The position numbers and the translations under genes were made by a program. A model generated the notes under the pieces. The model worked only from the letters and a program-made list of their open reading frames with translations, searched no databases and was not told the DNA's origin. Of a DNA stretch of 64,000 nt, positions 51,501 to 60,592 are shown one piece after another. Origin of the DNA: Glandiceps talaboti (taxonomy: Eukaryota > Hemichordata > Enteropneusta > Spengelidae). Position 1 is the first letter of the stretch. Each line of letters opens with the position of its first letter. The DNA is taken from NCBI RefSeq assembly GCF_964340395.1, contig NC_135549.1:20855342-20919341 (forward strand), written 5' to 3'.

Positions 51501-52399
51501 ATTTGTTACATTTAGATTTTAGATTTGGTGCTTTACTCTGAAAATTAATGTATGCATGCTTTTATTAGTAAAACAAGAAGCATGCTTTTATTAACAAAAT
51601 ATGCTATTTGTAGTCTTGATTCCCCCCCCCCCCCCCCACACTCCTCCGACATGTTTTGAATAAGTATATTGGGGAAGATGAATAATGGAAAGGGTAAAGT
51701 AAATCTTGAGCTACTACTACACATCAATACACCATATTCTGGTTATTGGCAACATCATAAATTATGTACTTTGACCAGTAGGAGATCTGTTACGCGCTTC
51801 CTATCTGATGAAAATTGAGGACTGGAATAGTTCACTACACGTAACTCAAACATGGTCTTTTTCCACCATTTCAAGGCAAAGAATGGTGGTATTCTCAGTC
51901 ATTTCAAATAGTTCAGAACTATATTTTCACATTCTTAATGATATAACGTTTAGAAGCTCACATTCAAGTTTGTTTACACATACTTTAATCATTGCTACAT
52001 TTTCTGCCCTGTTATAGATATGCACATTAAATGAAAAAGTTGGCCTTAATTTTGCCAGATCTTTGGCACCCCTGGAAGGTTTCCTTTAGGAAATATCTCC
52101 AAAATGTGTAACCATAATATGGTGTATTGTAACTGTAATATGGTGTAAAGTTACCATGATATGGCATAATGTTGCTGTAATATCTTGTAATATCACTGTA
52201 GCGTGGTGGTAGTCAAACTTGAGAGTATGTCAAATTCTAGCCAAGTTAAACTTTTCTGTGTACCTGTCTTTTCAGTCATGTTGAAAAGCGACCCTCAGAA
52301 AAGTCAGAGAATGCACAATGTACTCTTGCTAACTCTAAAGGAGTCACAGCAGCCAACGATAAACCCCCAAACTCTGAAAATGAGAATGGCAAGAAATAA
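28763..52399 (+). CDS. MFSD5: MFSD5, molybdate-anion transporter (isoform with terminal exon 11a, 469 aa, 11 coding exons)
   Basis: Joining 28763-28907, 29785-29929, 33323-33491, 34174-34292, 35693-35829, 36388-36581, 36870-36995, 42438-42540, 43225-43292, 45003-45082 and 52276-52399 gives 1410 nt without a stop; every junction has GT and AG and phases agree. The protein is close to the 450 residues of human MFSD5, a 12-helix major facilitator linked to molybdate uptake. Recognisable features are MFS motif A at residues 91-100 (GSFADKYGRR), the FSAFESWLVYEH block after helix 4, WSENY at the end of the N-terminal half, QSLFEGAMYTFVLEWTP at 249-265, and MNLFRIPLN in the penultimate helix pair. 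Between helices 7 and 8 an acidic loop (residues about 266-295) is longer than in vertebrates. Helix 12 ends in exon 10; the tail comes from alternative exons. Substrate in this animal is inferred from the family. Confidence 0.95.
29578..29672. mobile_element. MITE family A, right-end fragment (copy 2)
   Basis: Only the right arm is present, from TTTTCAAGTAGGAAGCCATG through CCTCATCCATATGGCCACTT. It lies in MFSD5 intron 1, about 110 bp before exon 2. Confidence 0.75.
29785..29929 (+). CDS. MFSD5: MFSD5 exon 2
   Basis: Acceptor TTGCCTGTAG, donor GTAAGC. Encodes GDWLQGPHVYALYQSYGM, the external loop typical of MFSD5, then helix 2 and the first half of motif A (GSFADK). Ends in phase 2; an in-frame TAG appears at once if the intron is read through. 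Confidence 0.95.
30526..30600. repeat. (TGTC)n/(TG)n microsatellite
   Basis: About ten TGTC units passing into TG repeats, inside the inverted-repeat element. Confidence 0.97.
30600..31110. repeat. Tandem array, about 148-bp unit, four diverged copies
   Basis: The phrase AAACTACTGARCAGATTGG or a variant occurs near 30620, 30765, 30916 and 31064 (spacings 145, 151 and about 148). It is followed by AAATTTGGTGGGAA, GATTCCATSAGTGATATGCA and TTTTTGGTCAAAAA in most units. Confidence 0.75.
31161..31910. repeat. Minisatellite, 114-bp unit, seven copies with alternating A/B types
   Basis: The anchor ATAGCAACAGCCAAA (first copy TTAGCAACAACC) is at 31161, 31275, 31389, 31503, 31617, 31727 and 31841; spacing is 114 bp except once 110. 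Copies 2, 4 and 6 carry GGGATTAATAGACAATT, while copies 3 and 5 carry GGAATAGAAGACAAATG at the same place. A 65-codon frame over the first two copies has no stop by chance. Confidence 0.9.
32521..32883. mobile_element. 363-bp TA-flanked MITE
   Basis: The left end CCAAACCAGAAAGACTATAA pairs with the reverse complement of the right end (CTAAACCAGAAAGACTATAG), continuing through AGTTTCAAT for about 30 bp with two mismatches. TA flanks both ends. The interior is rich in CACACA and has no coding potential. It lies in MFSD5 intron 2. Confidence 0.7.
33125..33166 (+). promoter_or_regulatory. Strong G-quadruplex-forming run in MFSD5 intron 2
   Basis: On the transcribed-sense strand G runs of 6, 7, 11, 5 and 5 are separated by loops of only one or two T, about 155 nt before exon 3. 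Such a run should fold into a stable quadruplex in single-stranded DNA or the pre-mRNA. Any effect on splicing is inference; a neutral purine run is equally possible. Confidence 0.6.
33323..33491 (+). CDS. MFSD5: MFSD5 exon 3
   Basis: Acceptor CTCTTTTCAG, donor GTAAGT. Completes motif A (YGRR), then helix 3 (CILYGILYGLACVT), helix 4 with IGRLLGGIATSILFSAFESW and the VYEHN segment that is a hallmark of MFSD5. Ends in phase 0. Confidence 0.96.
34174..34292 (+). CDS. MFSD5: MFSD5 exon 4
   Basis: Acceptor TTGTTCCACAG, donor GTAAGT. Encodes RGFSSDLLSTVFSHATLGN and helix 5 (SLVAIAAGLVAQVFAD). Ends in phase 2. Confidence 0.94.
34340..34460. mobile_element. Small inverted-repeat element (GTAGGGTATTTGCAC arms)
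   Basis: GTAGGGTATTTGCAC at 34357-34371 and its exact reverse complement at 34431-34445 form a 15-bp perfect stem around a 59-nt loop. Weaker pairing (GAGGTGCT with AGTACCCTC) extends the arms outward. It lies in MFSD5 intron 4. Confidence 0.5.
34840..35388 (+). mobile_element. CR1-like LINE remnant: end of reverse transcriptase ORF and (GATT)n tail
   Basis: One frame with few stops reads NVLHLSPTYVSDLIYIMTTP, then KPKYKLVSCIFHFHMLHPHL and WNTLPLEIQ, the familiar PxYLSDL ... APxLWNSLPLxIR pattern found at the extreme C-terminus of CR1/L2/Jockey ORF2 proteins. A few hundred bases later come five ATTG/GATT units (about 35368-35388), the usual 3' end of this group. It is 5'-truncated, in intron 4. 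Confidence 0.65.
35693..35829 (+). CDS. MFSD5: MFSD5 exon 5
   Basis: Acceptor TGTGATTTCAG, donor GTTAGT. Encodes APFDVSLTVLMIMCFFLW (helix 6), TTWSENYGD, and the start of the central cytoplasmic loop. Ends in phase 1. Confidence 0.95.
36388..36581 (+). CDS. MFSD5: MFSD5 exon 6
   Basis: Acceptor TTTTTACAG, donor GTGAGT. Encodes helix 7 with QSLFEGAMYTFVLEWTP, then a proline- and glutamate-rich loop (LPEEETEIHR) and IPHGWIFADFM at the start of helix 8. Ends in phase 0. Confidence 0.97.
36870..36995 (+). CDS. MFSD5: MFSD5 exon 7
   Basis: Long pyrimidine tract and TTTAG acceptor, GTAAGT donor. Encodes VAVMIGSALFKIFCKF (helix 8) and MRIVLFIASVSLVVPIIMPG (helix 9). Phase 0 on both sides. Confidence 0.95.
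38056..38220. mobile_element. Short inverted-repeat element, CAGTGTGCCCT terminus (copy 2)
   Basis: Diverged, inverted second copy of the element at 916-1076: CAGTGTGCCCT at the left, then TGTGAGTCA, GGCATTTCTTGTGAGTCACC and CCAAAATTTGATGCGTCAAA. The right terminus is decayed. It sits in the 5.4-kb intron 7. Confidence 0.6.
39022..39770. mobile_element. MITE family A copy 3, split by a family B insertion
   Basis: TTAAAGTGGCCATATGGAT at 39022 is the left terminus of family A. The next family A phrase (TTATTTTGGATT) resumes only at about 39430, after a family B element. The rest of family A runs through CTTACTTGAAAATAGAATG, GAGTTACCCAAACATAG and AAAAAATCCAAAGTAAAT, with a decayed right end. 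Confidence 0.6.
39098..39431. mobile_element. MITE family B, copy 3 (nested in a family A element)
   Basis: Best-preserved family B copy. TATTTTTCTTCATTCAGCC at about 39275 and GGCTGAACGAAGAAAAATA at about 39404 are near-perfect inverted arms, with CATGACCTAAGGG and CCCCTTAGGTCACTC as inner arms. A unique arm to the left matches the right part of the copy at 7939-8267 in inverted orientation. Confidence 0.7.
40692..40735. mobile_element. (TGAT)5 tract framed by a perfect 12-bp direct repeat
   Basis: TGACGTAAATAT at 40692-40703 and 40724-40735 frame exactly five TGAT units. This is what an extremely 5'-truncated CR1/L2-type retroposon would leave: a 3'-terminal repeat plus a target-site duplication. 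A slippage event inside a duplicated site is the alternative. Confidence 0.5.
40871..41238. mobile_element. MITE family A, complete copy 4
   Basis: 368 bp from CTTAAAGTGGCCATATTGAT to CTTACTGCCACTTTAAG, palindromic throughout. The left half (GGGTATTTATTTGGGATTT, TGGCTTTCTACTTGAAGAA, GTCCTTGTTTGTAACTCAAT) is mirrored by the right half around a centre near ACATACAATAACAAA. TTAA is present at each end. No coding frame. In MFSD5 intron 7. Confidence 0.85.
41625..41968. mobile_element. MITE family A, complete copy 5
   Basis: 344 bp bounded by TTAA on both sides, same palindromic layout as the copy 390 bp upstream, with the central palindrome TTGTACGTACAA intact at 41797-41808. Confidence 0.85.
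42048..42286. mobile_element. 239-bp TA-flanked MITE
   Basis: GAGAACTTGCAA at the left and TTGCAAGTTCCC at the right are inverted, flanked by TA on each side; weaker inverted similarity continues inward (ACTATGGGATTATC against TCATGGGAAATGTG). A 94-codon open frame starts inside and runs out of it, which argues against that frame being a gene. About 150 bp before MFSD5 exon 8. Confidence 0.6.
42438..42540 (+). CDS. MFSD5: MFSD5 exon 8
   Basis: Acceptor AATTGCACAG, donor GTAAGT. Encodes helix 10: NHDLIFAGFLVFEVCVGIFW then PAMGTMRGIYVPEA, aligning with the family block containing FExCxGxYxPxMxxxR...PE. Ends in phase 1. Confidence 0.96.
43017..43134. repeat. (TGTGTC/TGTGCC)n hexanucleotide repeat
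   Basis: About twenty hexamers of TCTGTG with scattered C changes, about 90 bp before exon 9. Cys-Leu and Val-Ser repeat frames over it are artefacts. Confidence 0.95.
43225..43292 (+). CDS. MFSD5: MFSD5 exon 9
   Basis: Acceptor TTCTTTACAG, donor GTAAGT. A short exon encoding TRSTVMNLFRIPLNFIVILI plus LLQ (helix 11), with the N-x-F-R-x-P-L core of MFSD5. Ends in phase 0. Confidence 0.94.
45003..45082 (+). CDS. MFSD5: MFSD5 exon 10 (last shared exon)
   Basis: Acceptor TCATTCTATAG, donor GTAAGA. Encodes DLPMVVIFKCCVAFLLVACV plus AQQVMY, i.e. helix 12. Ends in phase 2 with AG, so the donor read through gives AGG TAA (Arg, stop): intron retention would yield a protein with no tail. Confidence 0.93.
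47780..47900 (+). CDS. Candidate alternative MFSD5 tail exon (11c)
   Basis: From an acceptor ATTTTAGTTAG ending at 47779, the frame in phase with exon 10 stays open for 40 codons to TAA at 47898-47900. The peptide starts CGAYRQRIYSSILLVYLFAR and continues with a charged tail ending SSEEKELISK, which contains an acidic dileucine-like EEKELI. A GTAAGT lies just before the stop, so an internal exon is also possible. The acceptor has an AG six bases upstream and there is no conserved match, so chance is a serious alternative. Confidence 0.25.
49981..50280. mobile_element. Inverted-repeat element, about 295 bp (GTTCCAAGATGCAYTGCG arms)
   Basis: GTTCCAAGATGCATTGCG at 49984-50001 matches the reverse complement of 50259-50276 with one mismatch. 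No coding frame between them. Target duplication not evident. In the long intron before exon 11a. Confidence 0.5.
50921..51412. mobile_element. MITE family A, copy 6, with an internal insertion
   Basis: TTAAAGTGGGCCATA at the left and CACCATTTTTAA at the right bound 492 bp. About 150 bp of unrelated sequence replaces the centre (roughly 51110-51270), and outer arms match family A. Confidence 0.65.
52276..52399 (+). CDS. MFSD5: MFSD5 terminal exon 11a
   Basis: Acceptor CTGTCTTTTCAG gives, in phase with exon 10, Ser then HVEKRPSEKSENAQCTLANS and a further 20 residues ending ENENGKK before TAA. The tail is hydrophilic, Lys/Glu/Asn-rich, as expected for the cytoplasmic C-terminus. The acceptor is strong and phase fits without adjustment. 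Confidence 0.75.
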
Positions 52400-53420
52400 G
52401 AAGAAAGACAGTGTACTGTGGTAAAAGACAGCTTTCTTTGTACCCAGCTTTCCCTGGAAGAGATGAAAATTTTCAGTACAGTATTTAATATTTGTGTGTC
52501 GTGTAATTGAGAAGTAAGCCAGTACTTAGGGAATGTCGCACAATGTCACATAAGGTCGGGAAGTGGAATTCCTTCATTTAGTTCAAGGTCTGAGACCATC
52601 TCATATTTGTTGTCAAAAGATCTGTAATATTTTAGGTAATATATGTCCTCTGTTTTATGTACTGCTAACTTTACAACTGACAAGTTGTCACCCTTGACAG
52701 GCATACCCCTTAGGCAGCTATATATGAGCATAGATTCTGTCCAAGCGCCTATACGTATCCAGTCATATCTCTGACATGTACATGTACTGACTGTTTCACC
52801 CATTTAGTGTTAAACACCATACAATTTATTAATGTTGGTTTCCTCATATAGCTTGAGATGTGTTGGGGTTTAACCCTAAAAAGCATTTTACTCAAATTCA
52901 GATTTTTGTCTTGTTTTTTGTGGAAGTATTGGAAGTAACTACCGGTATTAGTAAGTAAATCTGCATCAAACTACAATTAACTTCATTAGAATATACAAAC
53001 AGATACCACGCAAGTAAGTAAAGAACAATGTCAAATGAGAATAGATCAACTTTAATGCTAAAATGATGACAAATATAAGTCCCCAATGTACATGTTCTAT
53101 TTTTGTGCATATATCTAAAAATGTAAAATTTTTGTCATGAAGTGAGTCTTGTGTTGCAATAAACAATATTAAAGTCTGGCCATTCCCCATTGATTATCTA
53201 TGGACTTGGTGGAGAACGGAACTATAATATTGTCATAAATATTATTATTATTATCAAGATGTAATAGATGAAAATAGTATACTTAATGTTTCATGAAAAG
53301 AAAGAGATAATAAATTTTTTAACATGATTCTATGTATACCAAAAAGTAACAAATATGTATCAGTTATAGATTTTGTATATTTTCAATAATGAAATATTGG
53401 TAGGATTGCATATCAATTCA

Positions 53421-53716
53421 GATGGAAGGTTGGAAGAGGGGAGGGTATGAACAGTGGATGGTGGGGGCTATCTACACAGATGGAAGGTTGGAAAAAGGGA
53501 GTGGATGGAGGGGGCTATCTACGCAGATGGAAGGTTGGAAAAGGGGAGGGTATGAGGAGGGGATGGAGGGGCTATCTACACAGATGGAATGTTGGAATAG
53601 GGGAGGGGATGGTGGGGGCTATCTACACAGATGGAAGGTTGGAAAAGGGGAGGGGATGGAGGGGGCTATCTACACAGATGGAAGGTTGGAATAGGGGAGG
53701 GGATGAGGAGGGCATG
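53421..53716. repeat. Minisatellite of GATGGAAGGTTGGAA-type units, six copies
   Basis: Units of about 46-60 bp, each with CAGATGGAAGGTTGGAA, GGGGAGGG and GGGGGCTATCTACACA, begin near 53421, 53480, 53526, 53584, 53630 and 53680. The two Gly/Trp-rich open frames across it are artefacts. It lies between the two alternative MFSD5 terminal exons. Confidence 0.9.
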
Positions 53717-54690
53717 GAGAGGATGGGTTCTCAATGCATTTTTACCAAGATCTTTTACTAGTTATTACTTCATTACAAACTTCGGTATTATTTGAGACAT
53801 TTAGCTTGACAAAAATGCATCATATTATATTGTATTTAGATTATATCAAAATATATTGATGATGAGAATGTTGAAATGAAACTTATAGATTCATTGTATA
53901 TCTCTGATATGAAAACTATATTAATTAATATGCATGGATCATATGCGTAATATTGATCTGTTTCTGTGTAAATGACAACCAAACCAGTGTTTGTGCTAAT
54001 GTTATTTATTTAAACAGAAATGTCTGTAAATTTCCTTAAATCATGTAAATGCACACATATACCCAGTATTTGTCAAAGTGTAGGATTTGCTTTGCATAGC
54101 CAATCAAAACGATACTACGTACCTGCATACCATCATGTACATTTCTTAATTTGCTTGTCTATAGTAACCTCAAAGTTTCCATGACAATCAACTCTCTGTA
54201 CCAGCAGTAATATTTTTATCTTTACTCCAGAGAGTCAGAATAGAATAAGCAGGTTGAGTTATTCTCATGTGTGCCTATAGTAATTCATGTGTAGCGTGTG
54301 GAATGGAAATCATCGTGTCAACCAACAACTGAATATTCGTAACATATGTAATGTGTAATCATATGCTTTTATTTGATGTATTAAATAGAAATACATATAA
54401 AACTATTATTGGTCTGCAATAAATATGACAACTTTTTTTGGCAAAGCTGACTTTAATTAAAAGAATCTGTATATGGGGCTGCCATTTTTATTTCTCTCTC
54501 TCTCAGCAATATATACTTTTGAAACATTGCTTGAAAACAAAACAAAATGACAAGTGTGTGGATACATGTTTGTGATGTTTTCAATAGTACTTTTAACAGT
54601 CTTTTGTTTATGCTTTATTAATGACTATTGAAGTCAGAAAGATACTACGAACCCTGTGATATTTGAAATCTATGAATCCAGTGGGATTTT

Positions 54691-55118
<428 letters not shown>

Positions 55119-55573
55119 CTAAACTCTTGAACTTCAGTGACAAATAATTTTTTATCTACATTAATTTTGTGCTAGTCTTTTGGTAATCTTGCCATCAGTG
55201 ATATTTTGACACTTTCTGCTCTGATCATCTATTAGATTGGTCAGATTGCATAAATATAGGGTTGGTTAGGTCATGATGACACACTTACAAAGTAAACATA
55301 GTCAGCCTTAGTACATGCTAAGTATTAAACTCTATTTGTGTTCTAGAACTTACATTATTATGAGCTATGACTTGTTCTTATGGTGAGAGATTGCATTAAG
55401 AATGTAAAAAATGGAAAGATAGACTTACAAGTAGACATTGTCCTACTTTTTAGTGTGAAATAAAAACTTCATGAAATGATAACACTTCTATACTGCTATT
55501 TAGGATCCAAATATGACTGTGTTTGTGTTTGTGTTTATTACTGTGTTTGTGTGCAAATGCTCATGTTTGCATA

Positions 55574-55575
<2 letters not shown>

Positions 55576-55611
<36 letters not shown>
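55576..55611. repeat. (GT)n microsatellite
   Basis: Eighteen GT units within a wider TG-rich patch. Confidence 0.95.
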
Positions 55612-55615
<4 letters not shown>

Positions 55616-56209
55616 GTATGTATTTGTATGTGTGTGCATGCATGCACATGTGGGTATGAATAATGAAGTACGTCACTTACAAATGTACACACACCTCACA
55701 TTTATACTGTTTCGATTGTGTGGAGATGAGCACTTTGTTAATGTTTACAGCACTCTGAGATTTCATTGACTTGTCAGAAAGGTGTATGTGAGAAAAAAGA
55801 ATATTCAAGCATTGTGTAACAGTGCTGCTTGGTGATCTTGTGTGTCTAATGAATTGAAAGGCTCTGATTACAGCCAAAAAAAACTCAACAATTTAAGACA
55901 CTGTCCCAAGTTTTATTGAGACAGTAGCATGTAGACTCTGTATTCTTAGTAGCTTTGCTTGCTGTATTACACTATGTCATGTTTGTCAGTGAATAAGAGT
56001 TGTGTGAAATCGAAAGTGATGTGATGGTTGCCATGGTATTTTGACCCTCCATGAGTGTGTACATGTTATATGAGGATGCATCTATTTAATGCAAATTTGA
56101 ATACAAATATAAAGATCGAAAGATAAATTATGTAAATTCTTTTGATGACTACCACACATGTTATGAAGTCTCATACAAATACATTTAATATACACCGATT
56201 CATTTATAG

Positions 56210-56330
56210 CTTTCCCTCGTCTAAAGATGTCAGTACAGAGAAGAAAAACGGTATACCCACAGTTGGAAATGGAAATGGTGGTGCACAGAGAGTCAGAAAA
56301 GATAAACTGCAGGAGGTGGAGAATTTGTGA
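56210..56330 (+). CDS. MFSD5: MFSD5 alternative terminal exon 11b
   Basis: Acceptor ATTCATTTATAG gives, in phase with exon 10, Ser then FPSSKDVSTEKKNGIPTVGN, GNGGAQRVRKDKLQEVENL and TGA at 56328-56330. The protein would be 468 residues. A canonical AATAAA follows 30 bp after the stop (56361-56366). The tail is the same length as 11a's to within one residue and equally Lys/Glu/Ser/Gly/Asn-rich but not clearly alignable. The pyrimidine tract is weak, but phase, stop and poly(A) signal together make a real last exon likely. Confidence 0.65.
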
Positions 56331-56360
56331 AGACTGCGTTTGTCCGCAGTAGTTTAGTAC

Positions 56361-56366
56361 AATAAA
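56361..56366 (+). terminator. Poly(A) signal AATAAA for MFSD5 (exon 11b transcript)
   Basis: AATAAA within GTACAATAAAGTGG, 30 bp past the exon 11b stop codon. Confidence 0.55.
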
Positions 56367-58205
56367 GTGGCGGATGACTACAAGTTTTTTTTTCAGCTAT
56401 GCAGGCTTCATTTCAGGAGATGGTGATTATGATATAGTTTGAAAAGTAAACCAAGCATACTATCATGAATGATTGTTACCATGCCAACACCTCAAATAAG
56501 ATATACTACATGTACAGTTACTGTAAATGTTATATTTTGTTTTTTAAAAGCTGAATAGCAAGTCTGCTGTGTTTGGAAAATATGGATGTATTTTTTTATA
56601 ACTTTTTTTTTTATAGTGAGGGTAATCTTGTGACTCGTCTAAATGGCTCTAACAGATACACTGTCAGATAGAGGAACTGTGTTCACTGACATTATGAATT
56701 GTAAAGACATTAATATATCTGATCTTGATAGATACGTTCATAATTACTTTCCACAAAGAGAGAAAGCCAGAGGAATCAGCTGCCTCAATATAAATTTGAC
56801 ATTCTCCCATAATACATCTGGTTGGCCTTGATATGGGGGCATTATACAAGAGATCTGTTCACCTTTTCTATGACTTTTTGTCAGTCATTTTTTGTCTTTA
56901 AATTAATATTTGTATAACTAATTTTTGAATTTTTAAGTGTTAACCAAGTCAATTTCTTGTGCGAGGGCTAGATTTCAATAAAGTTATTATAGATATAACC
57001 ACTCATAAATGATGAACTGAAACATAATGGGTGGAACTGAATCTTAAAAACAATGAAATTACACTAAAATACAGGTAGTACTTTTTACAGGCGTGTGTAG
57101 TCTGGTTATCAGAAAGATAAAAGATTGTATGTTTTGGCCACTGGGGGCGCTATTCAAACTAGATGTGGATGTTTGGATCAGAATCATTCAGGTGTGTATT
57201 GTACTTTGAAAGTCAAGAGTCATGTTTTGCCCAATGTTTCATGGCAGATGTTTAAAACTTTCTTTATTAAGTCAGTCAATTCTGCTTTTTTCTGTGTTCA
57301 ATGTAAGTTCAAGGAACCTGCGTCAATTGTTCAGTACACCCACTACATAGTTGACTCCATGCATCTTGTACTGCCATGTGTTTGTCATACGTTCGACAAA
57401 ATGGTCTTTCTCTAGCGATCACAGTCAAATTATTTCGTAGGTATGTCAGACTGTTCATGTGTATGTGTGCAAACATGTATGCATGTATGTATATGTAGGT
57501 TGGTTGGCTGCAAATGGTTCGTTTTTGTGTTTGAGTAAGTCACTTCAAGTTTGCAAATATTAAATTCAAGAAAATCCCCCCTTCTCCTCATTAATTGGTA
57601 ATTGGTGAAAGAGATACTAGTATTTAGAAAATCTCAATATTTAAATTTTGAAGCGAAATACCAGAATATGTAGATGAGCTTTGTTTGTCATCCTGGATGA
57701 CGTTGGGGGCGCTACATAATAACTGTAAGTCTTACACTTGATAAAATAATCAAACAGATCTAGATGAGATGTAAATACAGCACAGGTTATACTTTTGGTT
57801 GATTAATGTACAGGAGTCGAGGATATGCACAAAGTGGTATATATACAAGAATGAATGTTGACAGACTCAGGGGGGGGGGGGGTCATCATCACAAATTGAC
57901 ATTTCTACTCACAGTCAATTTTTTTTTAAAGAAGGGAATCCCAAATTTTTGCTGACATCTTAATTGTCAATGTTGTCATGGATACTGTTGGAGATTAGAA
58001 TGTGATCTCTGTCTATTGCAATATACTCCTGATAATAGGACAGTACAATGTAGTTATTTTGGAATGATAAATTGGAAGTGTATACATGTATGTAACGGTT
58101 CGCTCTGTCTACTACAGACTGTGATCATGACTGTAATTATTTAGTTATTCAGCATTGATGTCTCTGTCTGGACTGGCAGAATAAAATGTCCATAACTTGA
58201 GGGTA

Positions 58206-58354
58206 GTTGGTATCCTTGGTCTCAGTTCATGATAGGTCTCCTCTGTCTGATGTAGATGGCTTCCTTTACTGTGCATTTGAACCAGTCCTATTCTCTGGCT
58301 AAAACCTTGGTGTTATCCCAGGCCACAGTGTGAACAGGGACCAAGGATACCAAC
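58206..58354. mobile_element. 149-bp TA-flanked MITE
   Basis: GTTGGTATCCTTGGTC at the left and its exact reverse complement GACCAAGGATACCAAC at the right, each flanked by TA (with flanks counted, a 19-bp perfect stem). The 117-bp interior has no coding frame. Confidence 0.75.
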
Positions 58355-59552
58355 TACAATGATGTACAACACATACATTTGGTCAAGTGTTAATATGGTC
58401 ACCAGTCTCGTCTAAAGAGCATCCAAACTTTAACCCTTACAATGTTGTGCTGCTGTGTGCATGGCAATAATAATGTACATAAAACACGTATCTATATATA
58501 AGTGTACCGTTTTTAAAGCCCATTTCTCCTATACTCCTGACTTTGTTTCAAGGAGTCAGACATACTATATATTATATTATAATATTTGATGTTTGTACAT
58601 TAGCAAAATGACATTGGATGTAAAAAAAATTTCCTGCGAGTTCGAATGGACTTTCTACAGTGTATGTTTACAAGTGGGAAATTGCTTGTCCAGGGGTTGA
58701 TACAGTCATAGTGTATGTGTGATTCTATGAAATGAATAATATGAAATCATGGCACATTTTTAATACAATCTTCATTACAAAGACTCAGAGAGTGACAGGT
58801 GAAATGACAACTGAAATTATAATAAATGGATATATTGTTTCCTCAAATGTCCTGCCAATCATTTTTGAAAACTTTTTTTCTATGAGGTTGAAATTTTATT
58901 TAGTGTTAGTTATTGTCCAGATGTGAACATTTTTTTTAAAGTGATATTTTTGCTTCATATGAAGAACTACGTATGTGTTTTTTTTTACTTATTGTTATTG
59001 AGACACGTTTAATTGTTACTAGTAACTGAGATCTGTAGCATAGCACTTAGATGAACTGAATCAATGGTTCAGTGAGGGACTTGTTGATGAGGTACCCAAC
59101 AATGCCACAGACCTCAAGATTATAGAAAAAGTGCACATGTAAACATATAAATGCTATCCTACTATGTATATTCATCATGGAAGTACTAAGCTTCATACAC
59201 ACGTTCTGTTCTTCCGCTTTTTGATTGAAAAACGGACATGTTTTGAACAAATCACTTGTCCTTTCTTCAGTGTCTAACTGGATCTTGACAGAATGATCCA
59301 AAAAGTGTGAAAAGATTTGCTTCAATATATGTAAATTCAGGTGTGAAAATACATGTCATTCTGTCAGATCCAGGTAGACACTGAAGTGTGCATTTCCATG
59401 GTAAAAAACAACACAGATACGATGAGTTTTATGTAAGCATTCAAAACTTAGAGAATGGACCACTTTAAAGTCAGTCAAGATGAATACTGCAAAACCTAGA
59501 TATGTTTGCCACTTTGCCACAATACGAGAACAATAAGTTAGGAGTCGAGTTT

Positions 59553-59898
59553 GTATCATATGGGGATGAATTAGGTGTTTATTTTGGATTTTGGATTCAT
59601 AAAACAATTTTATCATGGCGTCCTATTTCAAAAATTAATGTGAAACAACAAAGACCCAGTCTGTATTTGTGACTCAATATAGAACAAAGAGCTAAACATG
59701 TGTAAGAAGTTTGTTATTGTATGTACAATTACAAACATTTTACAAATTGTATTAACCTGCAATTTATTGAGTTACAAACAAGGACTTGTTGTATATTATT
59801 TCACATTGTTTTTTTGAGTTGAAAAACATAGTAAAGTTATTTTATAAATTAGAATTCCAGAATAAACACCCAATCCTCATCCCATATGACCACTTTAA
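59553..59898. mobile_element. MITE family A, copy 7
   Basis: From CATATGGGGATGAATTAGGTG through ATTTTGGATTTTGGATTCAT, TGTATGTACAATTACAAA at the centre, to CCTCATCCCATATGACCACTTTAA. The left terminus is decayed; the right ends in TTAA. Confidence 0.75.
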
Positions 59899-60053
59899 TA
59901 GCTTGAAATGTACTTTATCTTTTCTTAGCTACCTCCTTCAAAAGATATCAAGCCAGTCAGTCCACATACTTGCCTAAAGTTAAACATGCTGACAAACACT
60001 GCGCAAAATTTCTAATGTTTTTTTTTCACCAAATGCTGCACATCTGACCTTTT

Positions 60054-60260
<207 letters not shown>

Positions 60261-60439
60261 CACTTTCAAATTTCACAACTTGTTCAAAACAAGGAAAATC
60301 AGTTACTTTTTTTTCTTCAAAATGTATTTTTGTAGCATGAGCTTGTAGCAGTATGTATATTTAGTAGATTAATAATGTGTGCATCCTATCATGTTTAGAA
60401 GTGAGTGAGTGTATCCCGGTACCCAGCTCGTACCGGTCC

Positions 60440-60592
60440 TAGACACAGTGCTGTCTGTATGCCAAAAAGCTTTCCCCTACAGATATGAAATGGAAATTCA
60501 AGATCCAGTTGTAAGTTTGCTCAAATATGCTGATGATATGGCACTTGTAGGCCTCCTGTTCAAAGAAGACTGGAAATCACGATAGGTTTACT
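60440..60592 (+). mobile_element. Small LINE fragment with the YADD reverse-transcriptase motif
   Basis: One open frame reads VCQKAFPYRYEMEIQDPVVS then LLKYADDMALVGLLFKEDW before TAG near 60582. YADDMALVG is the palm motif of non-LTR reverse transcriptases. Only about 50 codons are present, so both ends are lost. Confidence 0.7.

Noticed and set aside
53422-53761. Two overlapping Gly/Trp-rich frames of 90 and 104 codons
   Set aside because: They translate a minisatellite with a GATGGAAGGTTGGAA core; repeats keep both frames open.
57125-57415. 96-codon plus-strand open frame
   Set aside because: Opens beside a GGGGGCGCTA word that recurs at 57705, so it probably lies in a dispersed repeat; no splice signals or known domain.
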